This document shows, one piece after another, positions 9,618 through 18,380 of a stretch of DNA of 64,000 bases. The DNA is from Rhabdobacter roseus (lineage in GTDB: Bacteria; Bacteroidota; Bacteroidia; Cytophagales; Spirosomataceae), in the NCBI RefSeq assembly GCF_014202275.1, contig NZ_JACHGF010000009.1, forward strand, positions 62,001 to 126,000. Reading direction: 5' to 3'. Made by a program: the position numbers and the translations under genes. Below the pieces are notes generated by a model. That model searched no databases and was not told the origin of the DNA. It worked only from the letters and a program-made list of their open reading frames with translations. How positions within the stretch are numbered: position 1 is the stretch's first letter; every line of letters begins with the position of its first letter.

Positions 9618-10618
9618 TACTGCCCGCGCTTCACCCGGTCGATGGCGCGCAGGAGCGAGCGTTCGTCGGCCACGTCCAGGCCTATTTCCCAAATCATGAC
9701 GCCGGAGCAGCCGCGCTGCCGGGCCAGGCGGGTCTTGGCCTCGATGGTGTTGATGCCGTTGTAGAACGAACCCTTCCAGAAGTCGTCGTAGGCACTGGCA
9801 CCGTCGGCCAGGAGTTGCTTGTAGCCGGGACCGTACTGGCCAAAACCTTTTTTGGCGTAGAACGGCAGGCCCAGAATGGCCTTGGCGGGCGGCAGGGCGC
9901 GTTCGTTGATCCAGTAGTCGAGGCTCTGCACGGCCAGGGCGTAGGGCGCGTGCGCGGCCAGGTAGTCTTTGCTGTAGTCGTCGTCGTAGGCCATGAGGTT
10001 GATCCAGTCCATCGCTTCAAAGGCCTCTTTCTTCACGCCGTAGCCTTTCTTGCCGTAGGAAATCACGGCCGCCGTCAGTTTTTTGCCGTCGGCGTGCAGC
10101 TGGCGGGCCAGCTCCTGCACCAGGGTTACGTACTGGTCGGCCGAGGGGCTGTCTTCGTCAGGGTACTCCCAGTCCAGATCCACGCCGTCGAGCTCATACT
10201 TCCGCACAAAAGCCAGGGTACTTTTTATGAAAGCGGCTTGGCCCTCGGGCCGCTCGGCCATGCGGTGAAAGCGCGTGTCGTCGCCACCGCCGTCGCCGAT
10301 GCCCCAGCCTCCGATGGAAATAAACACCGACTTGCCGTGGCTGTGCACGTGCTTCACCAGCCTTTTGAGCCGGTCGTCGTCTTTGAGCGGAATGAGCGTG
10401 TCGCCCGAGGGGGCTGGAATGGCAAAGGAGTAGTTGACGTGCGTCAGCCACTCCATCGGCAGGCTTTCGGGCTCGGCCGAGCCCGGCGTGTAGTACCCGA
10501 TCACCTTGAATTCGTCGCCCTGGCGCGAGGTACTTTTTTGATTCCGGGAAGCCGGAGCACAAGCCGCCGCGACCAGTAGCGTAACAAAAACAAGGAGTTG
10601 AACGGGCTTAAACTTCAT
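9617..10618 (-). CDS. GH18 family glycoside hydrolase, lipoprotein
   Basis: This 333-residue protein has a lipobox (LLVAAAC, Cys20), so it should be membrane-anchored. The catalytic GH18 signature DGVDLDWEYP is at residues 144-153, with Glu151 the expected acid/base. The substrate-binding strand SIGGW (101-105) and the later INLMAYD and GVMIWEIG elements also fit. GH18 enzymes cleave chitin or peptidoglycan-type GlcNAc linkages with substrate assistance. No binding module is present, so chitinase, endo-beta-N-acetylglucosaminidase and wall-remodelling roles all remain possible. It appears monocistronic. Confidence 0.93.
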   Translation of the reverse strand: MKFKPVQLLVFVTLLVAAACAPASRNQKSTSRQGDEFKVIGYYTPGSAEPESLPMEWLTHVNYSFAIPAPSGDTLIPLKDDDRLKRLVKHVHSHGKSVFISIGGWGIGDGGGDDTRFHRMAERPEGQAAFIKSTLAFVRKYELDGVDLDWEYPDEDSPSADQYVTLVQELARQLHADGKKLTAAVISYGKKGYGVKKEAFEAMDWINLMAYDDDYSKDYLAAHAPYALAVQSLDYWINERALPPAKAILGLPFYAKKGFGQYGPGYKQLLADGASAYDDFWKGSFYNGINTIEAKTRLARQRGCSGVMIWEIGLDVADERSLLRAIDRVKRGQ

Positions 10619-10683
10619 GATAGGTAATTGAAATAAAGGGTACTTATAAAAAAGGAGTACTTGAATAGGGTACTTTGCATTCC

Positions 10684-11043
10684 TTACAACAAGGTACTTT
10701 GGTAGTGCGACTCGTCAAAACCCAGGGCCAGCACGGTACCGGCTTCGTCTTCAATGAGCGGGCGCTTGATGACCGAGTTCTTTTCGAGCATCAGCTCGGT
10801 GGCTTTTTCGGCGCTGTCAATGCTGGCTTTCTGCGCGTCGGGGAGCTGCCGCCAGGTTGTTCCGGCCCGGTTCACGAGCTTTTCCCAAGGTACCTGCGCC
10901 AGCCAGTTCGTTAGTTTTTCCCGGCTTATGCCTTCCTTTTTGTAATTATGAAAGCGGTAAACTACCCCTTGCTCGTCCAGCCAGTGGAGGGCTTTTTTCA
11001 CCGTGTTGCAATTAGGAATGCCGTAGACCGTAAGCGTTGCCAT
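10684..11043 (-). CDS. ArsC/Spx family protein (YffB-like)
   Basis: This 119-residue protein has the thioredoxin-like ArsC fold. It begins LTVYGIPNCNTVKKAL with a single active-site cysteine (Cys12), where Spx regulators have CxxC. The later KRPLIEDEAG and LALGFDESHY segments are typical. Known relatives are arsenate reductases or YffB-type glutathione-dependent reductases. No arsenic genes lie nearby, so a YffB-like thiol reductase is the more likely reading. Confidence 0.88.
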   Translation of the reverse strand: MATLTVYGIPNCNTVKKALHWLDEQGVVYRFHNYKKEGISREKLTNWLAQVPWEKLVNRAGTTWRQLPDAQKASIDSAEKATELMLEKNSVIKRPLIEDEAGTVLALGFDESHYQSTLL

Positions 11044-11213
11044 CGTTTTTAATTATTATTACAATGATAAGAATCCATTTTAAATATTTTTAAAAACATA
11101 TTTAAAAATATCCTGTTAGGGTACTTTCTACCTTTTCCGTGCAACATTTCTCCAGAAAAATGATCTTTTATAAAAGATTTTTTCTAATCTTTGAATATAA
11201 AAGAAAACGATAC

Positions 11214-11546
11214 ATGGAGAAGATACTATGCCTCGCCCTGCTGCTCGGACTAAGCAGCCTGGCCCACGCCCAGCAAGTACCTCAGGTACCTAAAGTACAG
11301 CCCGCTCCCAAGTACCTGCCCGGCCAGCCCAAAGGAGGTACCCAGCCCAACGACCGTGTGGCCTACGCCGAGCAGGACAACATGCCGATTTTGCTGGTGA
11401 GGCCCGTAGAGCCCATGCCAAACGCCGGTGGCTTGTCGCTGGATACCACCCGCCGCCGCCGCCCGGCCCCGATGCCCAACCCGCTACAACCCAAAGTACC
11501 CCAAAGCCAGCAAACGCCAAAAAGCCAAGAAACGCCGATTCCGTAG
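11214..11546 (+). CDS. small secreted proline-rich protein
   Basis: The chosen start (MEKILCLALLLG) gives 110 residues with a clear signal peptide ending SLAHAQ. The frame is open to ATG 11139, but those residues are Lys/Arg/Phe-rich and come before the signal. The mature protein is rich in Pro, Gln and Lys (QVPQVPKVQPAPKY, RRRRPAPMPNPL) with no folded domain. It may be an unstructured periplasmic or envelope linker protein. No family was recognised. Confidence 0.6.
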   Translation: MEKILCLALLLGLSSLAHAQQVPQVPKVQPAPKYLPGQPKGGTQPNDRVAYAEQDNMPILLVRPVEPMPNAGGLSLDTTRRRRPAPMPNPLQPKVPQSQQTPKSQETPIP

Positions 11547-11599
11547 GTACCTGGGCGTCGTCGCTAAAACCCTGAGCCAGCACAGCCGGTTGTAGGGCT

Positions 11600-12043
11600 A
11601 TGAAACTCACCCTAAGTACCTCCGTGGCCGCGCCGCTGGCCCGCGTCTGGCGGGGCTTCGACGCCACGCTTTTTCAGAAACTCAGTCCGCCATTTCCGCC
11701 GGTGCGGCTGCTGCGCTTCGACGGCAGCCAGCGCGGCGACGTGGTCAGTCTGGAGCTGAATTTCCTCTTCTTCAAGCAACGCTGGATCAGCGAGATCACG
11801 GAGCAGGCCGAAGTACCCGACGAAATCTACTTCGTGGACCAAGGTACCCGGCTGCCGTTTTTTCTGACCTACTGGCGGCACAAGCACCGGCTGATCCGCC
11901 ACGGCCAGGGTACTTTGATCCGGGATGAGATCGAATACCGCACGCCGCTCCGGGTACTTGACTACCTCCTGTACCCGCTCCTGTACGCGCAGTTTGCGTA
12001 CCGAAAACCCATTTACAAAAAAGTATTTGATCCGGAGGGGTAG
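11600..12043 (+). CDS. SRPBCC (START-like) family protein
   Basis: This 147-residue protein begins MKLTLSTSVAAPLARVWRGF, the usual first strand and helix of SRPBCC lipid/ligand-binding cups, followed by WISEITEQ and RDEIEYRTPLRVLD strands. It has no signal peptide. Members bind small hydrophobic ligands or help polyketide or ubiquinone pathways; the ligand here is unknown. Its last 31 bp overlap the 3' end of the convergent symporter gene. Confidence 0.75.
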   Translation: MKLTLSTSVAAPLARVWRGFDATLFQKLSPPFPPVRLLRFDGSQRGDVVSLELNFLFFKQRWISEITEQAEVPDEIYFVDQGTRLPFFLTYWRHKHRLIRHGQGTLIRDEIEYRTPLRVLDYLLYPLLYAQFAYRKPIYKKVFDPEG

Positions 12044-13467
12044 CTGAGCGGCTTAGGCTCATCAGGTTCGAGCAGCTGCGCTACGACATCTTCCTCAGGT
12101 ACCTGGTCCGAACGCTGCATTTTGACATCGTCCAGCTCCCCTTCCCACCGCGCCACCACGGCCGTAGCCAGGCAGTTGCCGATCACGTTCACGGAGGTGC
12201 GGGCCATGTCCATGAGCTCATCGATGCCCATGATCAGCAGCACGGGCCATTCGGGCAGGTTAAAGTTGGCCACCGCTCCGAGCAGGATTACCAGCGTAGC
12301 CCGGGGAATACCCGCCACGCCCTTGCTGGTGAGCATCAGCAGAAACACCATCGCCAGCTGCTGACTGAGCGGAAAATCGTGCCCCGTCGCCTGGGCCACA
12401 AAGATGGTCGCCAGGGCCAGGTAGAGCGTGGAACCATCGAGGTTGAAGCTGTAGCCCGTAGGCATCACAAAGGACACGATCTGGCGCGGCACGCCGAACT
12501 TTTCCATCTTTTCCATGGCCTTGGGCAGGGCCGATTCGGAACTGGTGGTGGCAAAGGCGATCGAGACCGGCTCGGCGATGGTTTTGGCAAATTTGAGCAG
12601 CGGGATGCGGGCGAAGAGCGCCACCGGCACCAACACCAGCCCCAGAAAAGCCAGCAGCGCGCAGTAGAGCGTAGCCAGCAGCATGGCCAGGTTGCGCAGT
12701 ACGTCGATACCCATGTGTCCCACCGTCTCGGCGATGGCCGCCCCAACCCCAATGGGCGCAAAGAGCATCACGATCTTGGTAAATTTGAACATCACCTCGG
12801 CCAGGTTCTCGATGCCTCCTACCAGCTTCTGCTTCCGGTCGTGGGGCAACATAGCCAGGCTCACCCCAAAAATAACGCTGAACACGACGATTTGCAGCAC
12901 CTCTCCGTTGTAGATGGATTTGGCGATGTTTTCCGGAAAGGCGTGGGTGATAATGGCCTGCCAGCTTTGGGGAGCCACCGTGGGGAGCTCACTCTCCAGG
13001 GTAGTGGGAGGAATGATGCCCTCGCCCGGCTTGAACCAATTGGCAAAAAAGAGGCCGATGAACAGGGCAATGGTGGTCACGGCCTCGAAGTACAGCAGCG
13101 ATTTCCAGCCCATGCGGCCCACTTGTTTGAGATCGGAGTGACCGGCAATGCCCGCCACCAGGGTGGCAAAAAGCAGCGGCGCAATGATCGTTTTGATCAT
13201 TTGCAGGAAAATTTTCCGTAAAAACGTGAGCTGGGTAGCCAGGGTGGGGAAATCATAGCCGACCTCGGTGCCGATGAGCATCGCGACCAGGATGGAGGTG
13301 GTCAGATTCTGCCGCAGTAGCGCGTACGCCAGCAGGCCCGTCAGGGCCAGCCAGCGCAATCCCAGCAGCAGGGAGCCGGGCAGCGCGATCAGGTATTCGT
13401 TCAGGACGGTGGCCACCAGCGCTACCGTGATCAGCCCCCCGTTGAGAAGGATCAATTTTTTCTTCAT
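12013..13467 (-). CDS. dicarboxylate/amino acid:cation symporter (DAACS family)
   Basis: This 484-residue inner-membrane transporter has the DAACS signatures ATTSSESALPKAMEKME (the serine-rich HP1 hairpin), VMPTGYSFNLDGSTLY (the NMDGT-like motif, here NLDGS) and ASKGVAGIP-type HP2 (LTSKGVAGIPRATLV). GltP/DctA relatives import glutamate, aspartate or C4-dicarboxylates with H+ or Na+. NLDGS in place of NMDGT is common in the DctA branch, which favours dicarboxylates. A second DAACS gene lies just upstream, but a terminator separates them. The C-terminal tail is longer than usual and acidic (EDVVAQLLEPDEP). Confidence 0.93.
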   Translation of the reverse strand: MKKKLILLNGGLITVALVATVLNEYLIALPGSLLLGLRWLALTGLLAYALLRQNLTTSILVAMLIGTEVGYDFPTLATQLTFLRKIFLQMIKTIIAPLLFATLVAGIAGHSDLKQVGRMGWKSLLYFEAVTTIALFIGLFFANWFKPGEGIIPPTTLESELPTVAPQSWQAIITHAFPENIAKSIYNGEVLQIVVFSVIFGVSLAMLPHDRKQKLVGGIENLAEVMFKFTKIVMLFAPIGVGAAIAETVGHMGIDVLRNLAMLLATLYCALLAFLGLVLVPVALFARIPLLKFAKTIAEPVSIAFATTSSESALPKAMEKMEKFGVPRQIVSFVMPTGYSFNLDGSTLYLALATIFVAQATGHDFPLSQQLAMVFLLMLTSKGVAGIPRATLVILLGAVANFNLPEWPVLLIMGIDELMDMARTSVNVIGNCLATAVVARWEGELDDVKMQRSDQVPEEDVVAQLLEPDEPKPLSYPSGSNTFL

Positions 13468-13510
13468 GTCGTTTCTTTGTAGAGCTTTTTTCTTTCTTGT
13501 AAAGGGTAAA

Positions 13511-13545
13511 CCTAAAAAAAAGCGATGAACAAAAAGTCATCGCTT
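13511..13545 (-). terminator. Rho-independent terminator downstream of the second DAACS gene
   Basis: On the minus strand AAGCGATGA / TCATCGCTT forms a perfect 9-bp stem with an eight-base loop, followed by a run of seven or more T. It ends transcription from 13628-14923, so the next transporter gene must have its own promoter. Confidence 0.88.
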
Positions 13546-13627
13546 GGTTAAACCAACAAAAAATAGTTTCTCTATCTGGCTGTACCTGAGAAAAATAGGA
13601 TCCCTTTAAGAAACAATAGAAAAGATT

Positions 13628-14923
13628 TTACTTAGCAACACCTGCCGGCTGAGTAACGGGCGCCGAAACCTTACCCAGGCTCTTGCCCACGATGATGGCC
13701 ACGGCGGCGTCGCTGGTGATATTGACCACGGTACGGCACATATCCAGCGGCCGGTCGATGGCCAGTATCAGGGCAATTCCGGCCGGATTGACACCGATGG
13801 ATTCCAGCACAATGACAAGCATCAGAATCCCGGCCCCCGGCACGGCGGCCGTCCCGATGGAGGCCAGCAGGGCCGTCAGGACAATGGTGAGCTGCTCGCC
13901 CAGCGTAACCACGTCGCCAAAGGCCTGGGAGATAAATACCGCCGCCACGGCCTGGTAGAGGCTGGTGCCGTCCATGTTGATGGTGGCTCCCACGGGAAGC
14001 ACAAAGGACGTAATCTCTTTCTCGACGCCCATCTGCTCCACGCGCTCCATGGTCACGGGCAAGGTGGCGGCACTCGAGCTGGTGGAGAAGGCCAGCAGCT
14101 GGGCCGGGGCCAGGCCGCGGAAGAAATCGCCGTAGGAAATGCCCCCGAACAACCGCACCAGCGTGGGATAAAACAGGAAGACCATGAGCGCCAGCCCGGC
14201 CAGCACCGTGAAGGCATACGCTCCCAGCGCCTTGAAGACATCCGGCGAGGGCGACTCCGCCACCAGGGCGGCCAGCAGCGCAAACACTCCATAGGGCGCT
14301 ACCAGCATGATGAGGTCGATCATTTTAAGGACTACCTCGTTAACGCCGTCAAAAAAGCGCTTCACGGGCTCGGCTTTTTCCGGATTGATCAGGATGAGCC
14401 CCACGCCAAAAAAGATGACGAAGAAAATGACCTGCAGCATGTTGCCGTTGGAGCTGGCCGCGCCCATGATGTTGTCGGGGATGACGTCCACCAGCGCGCT
14501 CAGGGGGCCGCGGGTTTTGGTTTGATCGGCCTTGGCGATGCTTTGGTCGGCGTTGGCCCCGAAGCTCGCCATGAGCTCGGTACGGGTGGCTTCCTGGATC
14601 AGGTTGCCCGGATTGACCACGTTCACGATCAGGAGCCCGATGGTGATAGCCACGAAGGTGGTGACAAGGTACAGCCCGATGGTGCGGGTACCCAGCCGTG
14701 AGAGCTGCCGGATGTCGTCCAGGTCCGAGACGCCTTTGATGAGGGAAGCAACGATGAGCGGAATGGCGATCAGCTTCAGCAAATTGATAAAGATGGTACC
14801 CCAGGGCTTGATCCAATCCGCCACGAATTCCTTTCCTCCGGCAAACCCGGACAGGAGGTACCCGACGAGCACACCCGCCGCCATGCCGATCAGAATTTGC
14901 CAGTGTAGAGCCAATCGTTTCAT
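13628..14923 (-). CDS. dicarboxylate/amino acid:cation symporter, GltP-like
   Basis: This 431-residue membrane transporter has the HP1 motif FSTSSSAATLPVTMERVE, the sodium/substrate motif GATINMDGTSLY and the HP2 stretch ASIGTAAVPGAGILM. With its arginine in DRPLDMCRTVVNITSD it resembles glutamate/aspartate carriers (GltP, GltPh). The Arg in that helix binds the side-chain carboxylate of acidic amino acids in known structures. The length is standard. It is probably monocistronic and differs clearly in sequence from its neighbour. Confidence 0.94.
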   Translation of the reverse strand: MKRLALHWQILIGMAAGVLVGYLLSGFAGGKEFVADWIKPWGTIFINLLKLIAIPLIVASLIKGVSDLDDIRQLSRLGTRTIGLYLVTTFVAITIGLLIVNVVNPGNLIQEATRTELMASFGANADQSIAKADQTKTRGPLSALVDVIPDNIMGAASSNGNMLQVIFFVIFFGVGLILINPEKAEPVKRFFDGVNEVVLKMIDLIMLVAPYGVFALLAALVAESPSPDVFKALGAYAFTVLAGLALMVFLFYPTLVRLFGGISYGDFFRGLAPAQLLAFSTSSSAATLPVTMERVEQMGVEKEITSFVLPVGATINMDGTSLYQAVAAVFISQAFGDVVTLGEQLTIVLTALLASIGTAAVPGAGILMLVIVLESIGVNPAGIALILAIDRPLDMCRTVVNITSDAAVAIIVGKSLGKVSAPVTQPAGVAK

Positions 14924-15195
14924 ACGTTTCGATTAAGTAGAGTGAGAGTGAATGAATTGAACTGAAAAGATAAATTGCTGAATTTTTTGAATAGCCACGC
15001 CCCGTCGCTGTTCGCAACTTTAAACATAGGCAAAAACTGGCAAACATGCCGCATGAAGCCGCAAACTCATACGAGCGGTTTACTCAATCAAACCGACCAA
15101 TCAGTAAGGCTTTTGTTTTAAGCGGTTGAATATCTGCCGGAATTGCTCTAGCTTTCAGCAGAAAACAGTCTTCTTCTCTAAAATCCTAACTTTGT

Positions 15196-15645
15196 ATGGA
15201 ACCCAAATTGCCCCTCGAAAAAGAACTTGAACCAATTTTTCTGGAAAAATTCCCCGCTTTCCCCGAAGAAGTAAAAGAATTCATTGTTAACTACGGTCCG
15301 TTCCTGATGCTCCTGGGGGCCATCATTACCGCTTTTGGGCTGCTGGCTGCCCTGGGCCTGGGCGGTGTGGCGCTGGGCCTGGGTGCCGCCGCTTACGGAA
15401 GTACCCTCCAGTTTTGGTTGAGCATTGCCCTCACGGGGGTGCAGCTAGTACTTTACTTCATGGCTTTTAGCCCGTTGCGTGCCCGTAAAAGGGAAGGCTG
15501 GAAGCTACTTTACTACGCGTTGCTGCTGGGTTTGCTCAGTAGCTTGATCCAGCTCAGCATTTTTGGGCTGCTCATTGGGGGGCTGGTGGGCTTCTGGGTA
15601 CTTTTCCAGATCCGTGATAAATATAGCTTTCAGATTACGCGCTGA
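15196..15645 (+). CDS. small integral membrane protein, unknown function
   Basis: This 149-residue protein has an acidic N-terminal tail (about 1-35), then four predicted membrane helices (about 33-65, 72-92, 102-122 and 124-140). A Gly/Ala/Leu-rich segment lies at LGLGGVALGLGAAAYG. No family was recognised. TAACTTTG, a -7-like box, ends one base before the ATG. Either the transcript is nearly leaderless or the match is chance, as no -33 partner is visible. A terminator follows. Confidence 0.75.
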   Translation: MEPKLPLEKELEPIFLEKFPAFPEEVKEFIVNYGPFLMLLGAIITAFGLLAALGLGGVALGLGAAAYGSTLQFWLSIALTGVQLVLYFMAFSPLRARKREGWKLLYYALLLGLLSSLIQLSIFGLLIGGLVGFWVLFQIRDKYSFQITR

Positions 15646-15678
15646 TCCCAGCGGGTGTATACGTCTTAATTTTCCCTA

Positions 15679-15705
15679 AAACGAGCGACTCCCGCTCGTT
15701 TTTTG
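15679..15705 (+). terminator. Rho-independent terminator after the small membrane protein
   Basis: AACGAGCG / CGCTCGTT is an 8-bp stem with a five-base loop, followed by TTTTTT. Confidence 0.88.
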
Positions 15706-15852
15706 TTATTTGCCATTTATCCCTACGGGGGGTTATTCATCCGAATTCTGGTTGGCAATCCGGCTAATCCTTTGCAATTTTGGTACATGCAGTGGCTCGG
15801 TAGCGTGCGCCGTGGCCGGGCACAACCCATCTTCCTATTCTAATCTACTCCT

Positions 15853-16767
15853 ATGAACATTCTTGAAACGCATCACATCGTGAAGGAATACGCGCAGCAC
15901 CGTGCCCTCGACGACGTGAGTATTTCCATTCCCAAGGGCTCTATCTTTGGGCTGCTGGGCCCCAACGGCGCCGGAAAAACGTCCCTGATCCGGATCATCA
16001 ACCAGATCACCGGGCCGGATAGCGGCGAGGTACTTTTTGACGGCAAGCCGCTGCACGAGCACCACATCCGGCAGATCGGCTACCTGCCCGAAGAGCGCGG
16101 CCTTTACAAAAAGATGAAGGTGGGCGACCAGCTCCTGTACCTGGCGCGGCTGAAGGGGCTTTCCAAAAACCAGGCCATGGATAAGCTAAAAATATGGTTT
16201 GAGAAGTTTGATATCAAAACCTGGTGGGACAAGAGCGTGTCGGACCTGTCGAAGGGAATGCAGCAGAAGGTTCAGTTTGTGTCTACGGTACTGCACGAGC
16301 CCGACCTCATCATTCTGGACGAACCCTTTTCGGGCTTCGACCCCATCAACGCCAACCTGATCCGGGACGAGATTCTGGAGCTGCGCCAGCGCGGAAGTAC
16401 CATCATTTTTTCGACCCACCGCATGGAAACCGTGGAGGAGCTCTGCGACCAGATCGCCCTCCTCAACCGCTCCAAAAAAGTACTGGACGGGCCCAAGAAA
16501 CAGATCAAGGAGCAATTCAAAACCAATACGTTTTTTGTAGAGCACCAGGGAACTCTGCCGAGCCAGGGAACGATTTACCAGGTACAATCGACGCGCGAAG
16601 TAGAGCCGGGCTACCACCGCTCCCAGCTGCAGCTGCCGCCGGGCCTGACGCCCAACCACCTGTTGCAGGACCTCATCCAGCAAGTGGAGATCCGGGCTTT
16701 TGGCGAAAACATCCCCACCATCAGCGACATCTTCATGCAGGTGGTCAACGAAGTACCCGAAACCTAG
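15853..16767 (+). CDS. ABC transporter ATP-binding protein (DUF4162 C-terminus)
   Basis: This 304-residue ATPase has Walker A GPNGAGKT (36-43), the signature LSKGMQQK near 137, Walker B LIILDEPFSG near 155 and the switch histidine in STHR. Beyond the nucleotide-binding domain is the roughly 90-residue DUF4162 domain typical of Na+/drug-type ABC-2 exporters. It pairs with the permease 60 bp downstream, and together they should form one exporter. The substrate is unknown; NatAB-type sodium or organic-compound export is the closest family role. Confidence 0.94.
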   Translation: MNILETHHIVKEYAQHRALDDVSISIPKGSIFGLLGPNGAGKTSLIRIINQITGPDSGEVLFDGKPLHEHHIRQIGYLPEERGLYKKMKVGDQLLYLARLKGLSKNQAMDKLKIWFEKFDIKTWWDKSVSDLSKGMQQKVQFVSTVLHEPDLIILDEPFSGFDPINANLIRDEILELRQRGSTIIFSTHRMETVEELCDQIALLNRSKKVLDGPKKQIKEQFKTNTFFVEHQGTLPSQGTIYQVQSTREVEPGYHRSQLQLPPGLTPNHLLQDLIQQVEIRAFGENIPTISDIFMQVVNEVPET

Positions 16768-16827
16768 AAGTACCCCCGCTGCGTAGTCCATTCCTTACTC
16801 GATCATCTTTTTTATTAGATATACTTT

Positions 16828-18159
16828 ATGAAAAATATACTACTTGTCCTCCAGCGTGAGTACCTGGTCCGGGTGAAGAAGAAATCCTTCATCATCATGA
16901 CGCTCCTCACGCCGTTTTTGTTTGTGGGCTTCTATGCCGCGGTCATTTGGGTGGCGGTAGGTTCGGTAGAAACCAAAACCGTGCAGGTACTTGACGAAAG
17001 TGGCCTGTTCAGCCAGCAATTCAAGGATTCAAAAACCCTTCGGTTTGAGTACCTGACCAGCTCGCTGGATTCGGCCAAAACCAACCTCCGGCAAAGTAAA
17101 GTCAGTGCCCTGGTGCACATTCCGGACGACATCATGGAGCGGCCCAAAGGGGTGCGGATCTACGCACAAAAAAACGTGAGCCTGGAGCTGAAATCGGAGA
17201 TTGAAAAGGTCATCGAAAAGCAAATTGAAGACATTAAGCTTACCGAGGCGGGTATCACCCGCAAGGTACTGGAAGACTCACGCATCAACGTGAGCTCGCA
17301 GACCATCAGCCTGAGCGAAGAAGGCGAAAAAAGCAGCAGCTCGGGAGCGGCTACGGCCATTGGTGGTATTTGTGCCTTTCTGATCTACATTTCGGTATTT
17401 GTGTACGGTACCCAGGTCATGCGCGGCGTCACCGAAGAAAAAACCAGCCGCATCGTAGAGGTGATTATCTCGTCGGTGAAGCCTTTTCAGCTCATGATGG
17501 GCAAGATCATCGGCGTGGCGCTGGTGGGGCTCACGCAGTTTGTGCTCTGGATTTTCCTCACCATTGCCCTCACGTCGGTGGCCGGCCTCTTCCTCGGCGA
17601 CCGCATGCCCAAAGATCCCAAGCAGATTGAGCAGCAAATGCAGGAAGTACGCAAGGACCTCCCCACGGCGCAGCTGAATCAAAACCAAGGCCCTCAGAAC
17701 CCCGTCAGCGAGGTACTTAGTGCCATGAATAGCCTCAACATTCCGCTCATTCTGGGTTGCTTCCTGTTTTATTACCTGGGGGGGTACTTGCTCTACAGCG
17801 CCCTGTTTGGCGCGGTGGGGGCCGCCGTCGACAACGACTCCGACACGCAGCAGTTCATGCTGCCCATCACGCTGCCCATCATCATGTCGTTTGTGTTTGC
17901 GCAGTTTGTCCTCCGCGACCCCGACGGCAGCCTGGCGTTCTGGACGTCCATCATTCCGTTTACGTCGCCCATTGTTATGATGGTCCGGATACCTTTCGGG
18001 GTGCCCGCCTGGGAGCTGGCTCTCTCGATGGTACTTTTGGTACTGGGCTTCATGGGTACTACCTGGCTGGCGGCGCGCATCTACCGGGTAGGCATTCTGC
18101 TGTACGGCAAGAAAGTTTCGTACAAGGAATTAGCCAAGTGGATTTTCTACAAAGGGTAG
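16828..18159 (+). CDS. ABC-2 type transporter permease (NatB-like)
   Basis: This 443-residue membrane protein has one N-terminal helix (about 20-45), a periplasmic domain of about 135 residues, then five to six C-terminal helices. The conserved stretch VMRGVTEEKTSRIVEVIISSVKPFQLMMGKI is the ABC-2 coupling region (read here in part: GVTEEKTSRIVEVI). This matches the NatB/YhaP layout. It follows its ATPase, probably in one operon. A hydrophilic insert rich in Gln and Lys (about 265-300) lies between helices. Confidence 0.92.
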   Translation: MKNILLVLQREYLVRVKKKSFIIMTLLTPFLFVGFYAAVIWVAVGSVETKTVQVLDESGLFSQQFKDSKTLRFEYLTSSLDSAKTNLRQSKVSALVHIPDDIMERPKGVRIYAQKNVSLELKSEIEKVIEKQIEDIKLTEAGITRKVLEDSRINVSSQTISLSEEGEKSSSSGAATAIGGICAFLIYISVFVYGTQVMRGVTEEKTSRIVEVIISSVKPFQLMMGKIIGVALVGLTQFVLWIFLTIALTSVAGLFLGDRMPKDPKQIEQQMQEVRKDLPTAQLNQNQGPQNPVSEVLSAMNSLNIPLILGCFLFYYLGGYLLYSALFGAVGAAVDNDSDTQQFMLPITLPIIMSFVFAQFVLRDPDGSLAFWTSIIPFTSPIVMMVRIPFGVPAWELALSMVLLVLGFMGTTWLAARIYRVGILLYGKKVSYKELAKWIFYKG

Positions 18160-18216
18160 TTTGGTCTTCCAAAAACAGCCTTCCAAAGTACCTTGCTTTC
18201 TATTCCATTTCGGAGT

Positions 18217-18261
18217 CAAGTACCTCGCCAAACGGTGAGGTACTTGGCTTTAACACTTTTT
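18217..18261 (+). terminator. GTAC-containing hairpin terminator
   Basis: CAAGTACCTCGCC (18217-18229) pairs with GGTGAGGTACTTG across an AAAC loop with one G-T wobble. A weak T-run (CTTTTT, near 18256) follows 9 bases on. It carries an inverted pair of the AAGTACCT octamer. Confidence 0.7.
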
Positions 18262-18276
18262 AAGACCTTCCAAACC

Positions 18277-18305
18277 TTGCCGTTGAGGTTATTTTGCTAA
18301 TTTTG
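18277..18305 (+). promoter_or_regulatory. Bacteroidota -33/-7 promoter of the DUF2723 gene
   Basis: TTG (18277-18279), an 18-base spacer and TAATTTTG (18298-18305) match the Bacteroidota primary sigma consensus. It lies 75 bases upstream of the ATG at 18381. Confidence 0.6.
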
Positions 18306-18380
18306 AGCCGACGATTGATGACATCGCTCCCAAAGTGACCATCCACGCTCATTTGCTTTATACATCTTACACTTATACCA

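Noticed and set aside
15187-15194. TAACTTTG as a promoter for the small membrane protein
   Set aside because: No -33 box lies at the right distance and the start site would fall inside the coding region.
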